Shown: positions 6,928 to 14,900 of the stretch, piece by piece
Position numbering within the stretch: position 1 is the stretch's first letter
Layout: each line of letters begins with the position of its first letter
IMG/VR virus record: IMGVR_UViG_3300049596_001407
Coordinates: 1-22,572 of that record
Reading direction: 5' to 3' (one strand)
Length of the DNA stretch: 22,572 nt
DNA from: a virus
Program-made: the position numbers and the translations under genes
Notes under the pieces: model-generated
Databases searched by the model: none
Told to the model about the DNA's origin: nothing
The model's input: only the letters and a program-made list of their open reading frames with translations

Positions 6928-8712
6928 TTATCTATTTTTAGCGATGTATGGTAGATTAGATTGAGGTCTACAATTATCAATTAGGACAATCATAGATTCA
7001 TCTTTTAAAAACTGTTGACTTAGGATAAAATCATGTTCCTCTTCCCTAAGCATAGTATTAAATATACGAATATTAGTTATTAGGAGTTTTGAATTAAGTA
7101 ATTGATAATTTTCAGTAAGATCAAATGATTCTTGGGTAAACGAAGAGATATTTGATAGAACTCTAATAAATCCATTATGATTTATAATATCACTAGGATC
7201 CTCCTTAATTGAATATACATAGGCTCCACTTTGTTTAAATTCATTAGATGCTGAAATTACAAGAGCATGCCAAGTAGAACTTACAAAATTATTAATTACA
7301 TAATTTTTAATTTGAGAATTTATCTTTACTGTAATAGTCAAGTCTCCATTTGGTAAAGAGGAACTATATCTTGCAAATACTGCACTAATTTGAATACCCG
7401 ATTGAGTTGAGTCACTATATCCATCAATAAAATTAATAGCAGTTGAAATAGATGGCACATTAAATAAGCAGGTAAATGAAAGATTTTTAGAATCAGTCAT
7501 ATTAAACCTAGGTAAAGAATTATAGATAATTGCAGGTTCACTATTTACTTGTGAAATATTCCCAAGATCATAATAATTTTCAATTAGCGGTGCATAATTA
7601 AAAGTATATTTTAGAGGACGTTGCGTAATATCTGGATGAATTGCTTTTCTGGAAGAGTCAAAAGTTGTTGTAATCTTATTATATTGAGCTGGCATTGTTG
7701 AATCTTTAATATCTTTTTCAACTTCTTCACTAAATAGCTGATCTGCACTTAAGATAACATTATCTAAGAAACTCCTAGAGTCATCGGTTAAGAGCATATC
7801 AATATTTGGATTGTATTTTTTAAGTTGAATCTTCCAAAAAGTAGGAGCCATCATAAATCCTTTATTTAGATATGATCCCTGAATCTCAAACATTCTGTTT
7901 AATAATGGAAAATAGAGAAAGTCTCTTTTTCTAGGTTCAGAGTTTGATCCAAAAATAGATTGAAAATATTTATGGTCTACCTCTATTTCAAAAGGTAATT
8001 GAAAGTCTATTCCAAATTCAGTATATTTTGGAGTATTTTCAGGAAAGGCATTATCTTTTACCATTACTTTTATACACTTACGATCAATATTCTTATAGAG
8101 GGTCCACTCTTTAAATACATAATCACCACTATTTGAATCTGGTAAAGTTCTAAAATAGACTACTTGATGTCCATATAGTTGATTTGTAAAAAAGGAAAGT
8201 TCTTGATACATTCCAATAGCACTGTCCACATTATATGGTCTAAAACTAGGATTAGCATTTTGAACAATCGAAGTACACTTTTCATCACTACATACTAATT
8301 TAGGAGAATAAGTATTTGCAACTGATTCAACCTGTTTAAATCTAAGCTTAACTTCATTAATTATAATAGGGGTTGAAAGTTCATCACTAGTACCATCATC
8401 ATATTCATACTTAACTTCAAAGTAGAAGCCATCGCAGTCATCTAAAAAGATATTTGCAGCATCTCCTAAATTTCCAGGAGAAACTTGATACCATAATGAC
8501 CAATCTAATCTGTTTCTAGAATACCTAAAACTTCGAGTTAGCTTAGTTAAATCTAGAGTATTTGGAGAGTCTATTACTAGATCTTCAACGAAATCTGTAA
8601 ATTCAGTTATCTTGCATATTGGATCGACTGTTGAAAATATTCTAAAATTTTTAGAAAAAGTTAAAGAATTATTTTGAGGATCGATTAATAGTTTGACAGT
8701 TGTTTTAACCAT
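6928..8712 (-). CDS. Tail/baseplate structural protein with LamG-like C-terminus
   Basis: This 594-aa protein is the first gene of the 4738-8712 cluster. The N-terminal half is beta-rich, with an immunoglobulin- or Fn3-like strand set around residues 95-130 (FYFEVKYEYDDGT). The sequence VCSDEKC near 138 could hold a Cys pair. Residues about 230-320 (FEIEVDHKYF, RDFLYFPLLNRMFEI) look like a baseplate-type beta domain. Residues about 405-585 resemble a laminin-G/concanavalin-like jelly roll: NLSFTCLFNV, SSTWHALVISAS and a closing LLITNIRIFNTMLREEEHD. LamG domains in phage tails often contact glycans. I cannot assign a T4 equivalent, so only a structural role is claimed. Its upstream intergenic region carries two promoter-like motifs. 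Confidence 0.55.
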   Translation of the reverse strand: MVKTTVKLLIDPQNNSLTFSKNFRIFSTVDPICKITEFTDFVEDLVIDSPNTLDLTKLTRSFRYSRNRLDWSLWYQVSPGNLGDAANIFLDDCDGFYFEVKYEYDDGTSDELSTPIIINEVKLRFKQVESVANTYSPKLVCSDEKCTSIVQNANPSFRPYNVDSAIGMYQELSFFTNQLYGHQVVYFRTLPDSNSGDYVFKEWTLYKNIDRKCIKVMVKDNAFPENTPKYTEFGIDFQLPFEIEVDHKYFQSIFGSNSEPRKRDFLYFPLLNRMFEIQGSYLNKGFMMAPTFWKIQLKKYNPNIDMLLTDDSRSFLDNVILSADQLFSEEVEKDIKDSTMPAQYNKITTTFDSSRKAIHPDITQRPLKYTFNYAPLIENYYDLGNISQVNSEPAIIYNSLPRFNMTDSKNLSFTCLFNVPSISTAINFIDGYSDSTQSGIQISAVFARYSSSLPNGDLTITVKINSQIKNYVINNFVSSTWHALVISASNEFKQSGAYVYSIKEDPSDIINHNGFIRVLSNISSFTQESFDLTENYQLLNSKLLITNIRIFNTMLREEEHDFILSQQFLKDESMIVLIDNCRPQSNLPYIAKNR

Positions 8713-8725
8713 TGAGGTAAACGTT

Positions 8726-8741
8726 TATTTAGTTTATTTAT
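8726..8741 (-). promoter_or_regulatory. Candidate late-promoter cores for the 8712 cluster
   Basis: Read on the minus strand, this segment contains ATAAATA (8741-8735) followed by CTAAATA (8732-8726), ending 13 bases before the ATG at 8712. Both variants match late-promoter cores of the T4 superfamily; CTAAATA is the form reported for some marine T4-like phages. Two close copies in the one sizeable intergenic region of the window is the best promoter evidence here. Confidence 0.45.
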
Positions 8742-8781
8742 TTTAATTTTTTAACTAAACTAGTATACTGGTTATAGTAAA

Positions 8782-8788
8782 ATAAATA
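8782..8788 (+). promoter_or_regulatory. Candidate late-promoter core for the 8808 gene
   Basis: ATAAATA in the context AAATAAATAATAAAAAAG lies 19 bases before the TTG start at 8808. The same 15-base string ATAAATAATAAAAAA occurs at 67-81 before the first adhesin gene. With the opposing motifs at 8726-8741 this makes the 95-base gap a probable divergent promoter region. Confidence 0.42.
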
Positions 8789-8807
8789 ATAAAAAAGAGA
8801 TTATACT

Positions 8808-9608
8808 TTGAAAAAGAAACCGATACTTGACCCACTGTGGATAACTAAAGGGTCTTACTTAGACCCAGAATATTTCAATTACGTGTTGCTTGCAGCTAGC
8901 CAAAAATATAGAGTTGATTTTGAAGAAGGACAATTAGATTATTTTTATGAAATATTTTTTCATAGTTTAAACTTAAATAATTTGGCAATTGATGGCCGAC
9001 TTTTTGATTTTAAATTACACCCTATTTTTAAGAGTGAGCGTATTCATAAAATTACAACAGATCTTAAGCAGATTTATACAAAAAAGGAGGAAGTTGTTGA
9101 GATATTTAGAAATGCAAATTATGTATTCCTAAATATTATTATGGAATACATGGAAGTTCAAATGGATGTTTTAGAAAAAATTGAATTTTTCTATTTAAAT
9201 GAGATGATTCACGAACAATCTGAAATATTCTTGGTAATTAATAGATTAGGAAATAAGAAATATAATATTTGGAAGATATCATCTGACTTAAATCGAGATT
9301 TTGGGTATTCTTTTAAAAAGATTAAATCGATTACTATAAAAGAAATAAAGGAGAACGCCCTTAGGGAAGAACTAGATAAGTTAGACGACCCTGAATTAGA
9401 AAACATGATAGAATCTAAAAACGTTTTATTCACGGTCTTAGATGGGCCCTCTGAAAAGATCTCTGCAAATATTATTAAAGACATTATTCTTTTAAATAAG
9501 GGTGTTGCAAAAGGCATGAATTTCGAACCGTCAATAATAGAAGAATTTTATGGACTTCTTATGTCGGAGAGATTAATGCCTTTTACACTTAATCAGTGGA
9601 TAGATTAA
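8808..9608 (+). CDS. Protein of unknown function, TTG start
   Basis: This 266-aa protein is the only plus-strand gene inside a long minus-strand structural block. I do not recognise it. It is acidic and mostly helical, with a distinctive N-terminus (KKKPILDPLWITKGSYLD, then PEYFNYVLLAASQKY). The middle is helical and hydrophobic (NIIMEYMEVQMDVLEKIEF). A Lys/Glu-rich segment (KIKSITIKEIKENALREELDKLDD) and a C-terminal SERLMPFTLNQWID follow. There is no signal peptide and no clear membrane segment. The start is TTG: the frame has no upstream ATG, and the A-rich leader places the codon sensibly after the promoter-like motif. The codon bias matches its neighbours. Its stop overlaps the opposing gene's stop on a shared TTAA. 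A chaperone, assembly factor or minor structural protein is possible but unproven. Confidence 0.65.
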   Translation: MKKKPILDPLWITKGSYLDPEYFNYVLLAASQKYRVDFEEGQLDYFYEIFFHSLNLNNLAIDGRLFDFKLHPIFKSERIHKITTDLKQIYTKKEEVVEIFRNANYVFLNIIMEYMEVQMDVLEKIEFFYLNEMIHEQSEIFLVINRLGNKKYNIWKISSDLNRDFGYSFKKIKSITIKEIKENALREELDKLDDPELENMIESKNVLFTVLDGPSEKISANIIKDIILLNKGVAKGMNFEPSIIEEFYGLLMSERLMPFTLNQWID

Positions 9609-11944
9609 AGTTTAATGATGTATATTAATGCATAGAATGGTGGTAAGTTATTAACTGGAGCAGTTGCGCCAGTTTGACCATTTACTGTACCCCATGTTAA
9701 TTGTGGGTTTCCATCTTTATTTCGTATACCATTTCCAGTAGTTCCTCTAAAATTATCTTTAGGGTGAGTATGTAAAGCATAATCAACTATTGATTTACCA
9801 AAATATTCACTTTCATGCACAACACCGCCATCACCGCTATTTGGATTAACTCCTCTACGATCACCAGATCCGCTTTCGGGTGCGATTAACAATGGATGAC
9901 GGTGAGAACCAGACGATGTAATACTAACATCGGCACCATTAACTTCAGGGGTTGCTGGATCATCATACATTTCGTGACTATGCGCAGGTATTTGCGCTTG
10001 GGCTAGATAATTTTCACGTTTACCACCACTAGTATTAAGATTATATATTCCACCATCTGCATGTGCTCCAGCGTTTGATTGTTGATAATAAGTGGATGCG
10101 CCTATAATAAAAGCACCTCTAAGATCCGGAACATTATTTGCACCAATAACTGTTGCTAAGGTCGTGTTATTTATGTTTTGACCATTACACTCAAGCCAGC
10201 CGGCAGGAGCAGCGGATCCTGCATAGGCCACTATTGAGCCAGTCGGGACTCCTACTTGTGAAAAGGGAGCCCATGAAGCTTTTCCATAAGCATCTGACTG
10301 CATAACTGCTCCATCCTGCTGATGAGTATCAACCATTCGAATACTTCCGACCACATGGAGAGCAGCTGTCGGATCGTCAATATTAATACCTACCCCTTGC
10401 CATGTGACTGAAAGTGTAGACTGGGGTGAATTGGCGATGTTGACTTTAACTGCAGGTAGGGTAACAAAATCAGCAAGTGGTTGTTTAATATGAAAATTAG
10501 CAGTTGGGGTATCTAGGCCAATCCCGACTCTACCGCTATTTTTTATTACAAATGGGGTTGAATCAATACTTGCCTCATCTTCTACTAAAAAAGAATCGTC
10601 AGTTGTTGCAGTATTAGTAATATGTACTTTTGCAGATGGTGTGCTTGTTCCAATTCCTACTTTACCTTCAATGATTGCACCATCAGTAGGAGCTGCAACT
10701 GATTTGTAACCATCTCCAATTGAAGCATTTCCAGCAACGGTTAAGTAAGAAGTAGGATCAATATCGCCTATTGATAGTTTACCAATAACATTAGTATCTC
10801 CTATAATATAAGTTTTATCATTTAGTAAAATTCCATCAATACCTGAACTATTGTCTAACATAGCCAGTGAAGTAGTACTTAATCTAGAATAACTACTTAC
10901 GTAATTAATAGCTAAACCAAGAGTTGATGCAATATTCTCTTGTCTTAATGCAAAAGTAATTCCGTCTGCCACTACATGATTAACATTATATGTGTTTTGT
11001 TCAACGACAGCTTCCCATGGACCAATAAATGTATTTAATTCATCTTTGATAATACTACCTAAATTTTGCCTATTCAATTTAGGTGTAACAAAATCAAATA
11101 ACCCATTTTGATCAACTAATGGACTATTAAAATCTTCAGGAAGAGAAAGAGAAAACTTTGCAGTATTTACCCAATTATTATTATTAGTTGGACTTAACTG
11201 TGGAGAAGCAATGTAATCTTTATAAAAATTTATTTTTAGATTATGCTTAACGTCACTTAGTTTATTTATCGAAGTTCCATCATTATATAATGAACCAAGC
11301 TCTATATGATATCTTCCATGCTCTGCCGCTAGCGACGATTGACCATCTGCGTGATTTGCAAAAATACTAGTTAATGAATTATATAAAATTTTTGGATCTG
11401 CTGGAAAATCAATAGATGGAGATGTTTCATCAAAATTATGTAAAAATAATTGATTATTTGATGAAGCATTTAAAGTACCTCTAATTTGATCCATTCCTCC
11501 ATTTCTTTGACTAAATGCAATAAATCGAGTATCTATATGAGCAGGATCTTTACCTAGGGTTTTAACAAATGGAGAACCATTTATTGCTAAATAATTATTG
11601 ATAATTGTAGATATCCCAACTTCTAATGTCCAAGTAGAAGTAGCTGAGTCCCAACTCCATACATCAAAATTAACATTATCTAGATAGAGATCACCATCTA
11701 ATAATCCGGTAAAGGTATGTGTAGTTGGAGTATTTGAATCGACCCACCAAGTAGTTCCTCTAATTCCTTGAGGGCCATCTAATCCAATTGGACCAGCTGG
11801 GCCCTGAGGTCCAGTTGAACCAATTGGTCCAGGAGTACCTACTCCAAGTTCAAGAAGTTTATTGAAATTGAAATTTACTTTTTCAACGTTTATCTCTTGA
11901 GGATCTGACGGAAAAATCTCTTTTAAGTTTATTCTAATTGGCAT
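9605..11944 (-). CDS. gp12-like short tail fibre with collagen repeat, VGIGT repeats and collar tip
   Basis: This 779-aa protein is probably a trimeric receptor-binding tail fibre. Residues 1-35 form an attachment segment (NLKEIFPSDP, KVNFNFNKLLELG). Residues 36-63 are nine Gly-X-Y triplets, a collagen-like trimerisation stalk. A long beta-rich shaft follows, then four related repeats near 388, 427, 471 and 517 (GKLSIG, GKVGIGTSTPSAKVHI, GRVGIGLDTPTANFHI, GVGINIDDPTAALHV). Residues 564-620 match the phage tail-collar domain (PTGSIVAYAG, APAGWLECNGQ, VPDLRGAFI). The tip holds three HxH motifs (655-657, 681-683, 725-727), the type used by T4 gp12 for metal binding, and ends PPFYALIYIIKL. The ATG lies one base after the upstream stop. 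The family assignment is strong; the receptor is unknown. Confidence 0.85.
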   Translation of the reverse strand: MPIRINLKEIFPSDPQEINVEKVNFNFNKLLELGVGTPGPIGSTGPQGPAGPIGLDGPQGIRGTTWWVDSNTPTTHTFTGLLDGDLYLDNVNFDVWSWDSATSTWTLEVGISTIINNYLAINGSPFVKTLGKDPAHIDTRFIAFSQRNGGMDQIRGTLNASSNNQLFLHNFDETSPSIDFPADPKILYNSLTSIFANHADGQSSLAAEHGRYHIELGSLYNDGTSINKLSDVKHNLKINFYKDYIASPQLSPTNNNNWVNTAKFSLSLPEDFNSPLVDQNGLFDFVTPKLNRQNLGSIIKDELNTFIGPWEAVVEQNTYNVNHVVADGITFALRQENIASTLGLAINYVSSYSRLSTTSLAMLDNSSGIDGILLNDKTYIIGDTNVIGKLSIGDIDPTSYLTVAGNASIGDGYKSVAAPTDGAIIEGKVGIGTSTPSAKVHITNTATTDDSFLVEDEASIDSTPFVIKNSGRVGIGLDTPTANFHIKQPLADFVTLPAVKVNIANSPQSTLSVTWQGVGINIDDPTAALHVVGSIRMVDTHQQDGAVMQSDAYGKASWAPFSQVGVPTGSIVAYAGSAAPAGWLECNGQNINNTTLATVIGANNVPDLRGAFIIGASTYYQQSNAGAHADGGIYNLNTSGGKRENYLAQAQIPAHSHEMYDDPATPEVNGADVSITSSGSHRHPLLIAPESGSGDRRGVNPNSGDGGVVHESEYFGKSIVDYALHTHPKDNFRGTTGNGIRNKDGNPQLTWGTVNGQTGATAPVNNLPPFYALIYIIKL

Positions 11945-11945
11945 A

Positions 11946-14900
11946 TTAGATGAATTTAATTTTTATTTTTGGACTTACTAGTAATCCTGAACCAGGTTTT
12001 TTAGTAAAACTAAATTTAAGTACTAGTCTGTCTTTTTTATTTATTTGCAATGATTTAAGTATAGTATAACCCTGAGTAAAGCGTTCCCGATCGGTAAGGA
12101 ATCTAAATGAGATTCCATTTGGGTTTGCTGAACTTCTAGTATTTGTACTTGAAAGTGCAGCACTTGGTTTTGAATAGAACTCATTTATATCAACATCATA
12201 TAATTTTAAGATATTTAATTTTATGTATTGCTTAACATAATCTTCAATACTATTAAAATTTCCAATAAATTCATTTGAGTTTATTAAATATTGATTAAAC
12301 TTAGCGGTAATTCCATCTTCAATTAGGAATCTAGCCAAGACATTATTTAAGTTAATTATTCCTGTTAAAGAATCTGGAGTATCTTTAATAATTAATTCTT
12401 TATCACTAATATCTATCTTATCTAAATCATCGTTACTTGAAATAAACGTTTGATTAAATTGGTCAAGTTCAATAAATTCTGGTAAGTTAATTAATTTAGC
12501 TAAGAATGAATCGTCTTCTTCAACTCTTAATGCACCGGATACTGGAACCTTTTGTGATTTACTTGAATATTTATAGTGGAATCCCCAGTCCCAGTTTCCT
12601 CGAAGAAGAAAATATTCACCTTGGCCTATGGCCACTTCATCAATTTTAGGATAAATCGGTAAGTATGAATCATCTGATTCAAGGTCTAATACTTTACTAT
12701 CTGAAACTTTTATATGATTAAAATTAGGAATCACCATATTTGAAGCAACATTAGAGTTTATTTTAATATTACTTAAAGAAATATCAGAAATATTATTTTT
12801 AGTAAATTTAAAGTTAGATTGATATATTAACTGGTTTTGAACGATTGGCTCGTATTCTCCACGATATCTATTTAATTCATATTTTCGTGGCAATTCAGCA
12901 ACTTCATATTCAGTACCAATTTCAGTTTGTCCAGAAAATTGAGTAGGTACACTAGATGTATAATTAGTGATTATTTGATTTTGTTTTTCAATATTCGACT
13001 GGTCCAATATTTCAAGATAGAAATTAGGATTACTTACAGGTATACCGGAAGAATCAGAATAAGAATAATATTCAATTACTTTATGAAAAGTAGTAGATCG
13101 CTGTTCATTAACATATTTTTTAAATTTAGCAAATGATAGTTTTTCAAGTAATCTCTCAAAATACTTTTCTCCGCCATTCATTACTTTAAATACATAATAG
13201 TTATCAATAGCTGCCTCAGAACCATACGGTATGACACCAGCGGTTAATACTGGATATGATGGAGCAATTAAACATGGAGTATACAGTGAATTGTCATAAT
13301 GTATATAATTATCAAATACGCGGTCAAAGATATTTATTAATTTGTAAGGAGCGACTGCACCAGGCCCAACTGGACCAGTTGAAGTTTTCGAACCAAGAAA
13401 TAGATTAGAACCAGTTATTGTGTCATTAATAAATATTACAGTATCTTGAGTAGGATTAACAAAGTCATCAGATAAAATAGATGGATATTGTAAAATATCG
13501 ATATTATTTAATCTACGAACGGTATTTCCAGTAGGAAAGGCTGCAATATTTAATTTTGAGGCAAGTCGAATATTTGAAAATGCATTAGATAAGTTATTAT
13601 ATTTCTTATTTTTTAAAGAATATAATAGGGAATGTGTCATATTAGAAACACCAGCAGTATTAAAATTAATTCGGTATTCACCATTAATTGTTTCAAATGC
13701 ATATGTTTTAGTAGGATCAGTTGGGATAAATAATGGATCATTAAAATTAGCAGTATCTAATAAATCATTACCAGTTGACAAATCATACCATACTGGATCT
13801 ATTTGATCTAGATAACCAATTGCTACTTCAATAACAACTACTATAAATTTAAATTGAGTATGCTCAATTACTTTATATGTAATTGGGGCCTGTTTTTTAT
13901 TATTAATCTCTTCTTTTACTGGTTTAAGTATACAACTAAATTTATATCCATCAAATCTATTAGTTTCAGTTTTAGCTAATGGTTTACCGTCTGGCCCATT
14001 AACAGTAGGATCGGTAACATCTTTAAATGTAATTTTAAACCCTTTAAAAAATGCTTCATATTGACCTGCACTATTTTTAATTAGTGAAGAATATCTAAAT
14101 TGAGTGTCGGCAACTTCTTTGCTTTGTTCATTGGTTGGAGTATAAGTAAAGTAATTTAAGAAATAATCTGGATCAGTTAGTAACTGACCAGTATAATCAA
14201 ATGGAGTTTCAAAATAATAGTTGTTTTTAGCAACAGTTATATCATCATTCATATAGTTAAAACTACTCTCAATATAGAACCATTCATGGGTAAAATTTAA
14301 TGGATTTTGAGAAGAGTCAACATGATCAGGTGAAAAATTATTTCGGCCAAATATAAGTTCGGTATTTAATCTATATGGATTGCTTCGAGAATCAGTTCCG
14401 TTTTTTATTCCCCATTTAGTAATATAAGGAATCATTTTAGATCTCAATGCAAAATCTAAACTTTCATTTTCTTTATAGAAATCATATTCGGATGGGGTAA
14501 CTCCATTTAAATATTTTGTTCGAGTTGAATATTCTTGAACATCAATTGAATTTTGTGAAATTACTTTACTAGGATCCTTAAGTAGTGAAAATCCAGTAAA
14601 ATCATTTACTTCACCATTACCATCATTTAATGGAATAGTAAGATTTGATGAACTTGGATTAAATGTAACTAACGGGTTACCTGAAACAATTGAATAAGAT
14701 AAAGGCGCGGGTCCAAGTGGAATAAATTGTGTACCACTAGAATATAGAATTCCAGTAGCGGAACCATCATTTAGTATAATATCTCCATTATAGACAATAT
14801 AGTTAATATTAGGCTCTAGTAATTTAATATCTGCTGGAATAAAATAATATTTATATAAATCTATTTCTGGGAAATTAGTATATGTGCTTGAATAGAAATC

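Noticed and set aside
9209-9517. Minus-strand open frame inside the 8808 gene
   Set aside because: Antisense shadow. The plus-strand frame covers the whole interval with better protein character.
13340-13390. GPVGPG string in the 1835-aa protein, considered as a collagen-like repeat
   Set aside because: Only two triplets and no continuation, so not a collagen stalk.
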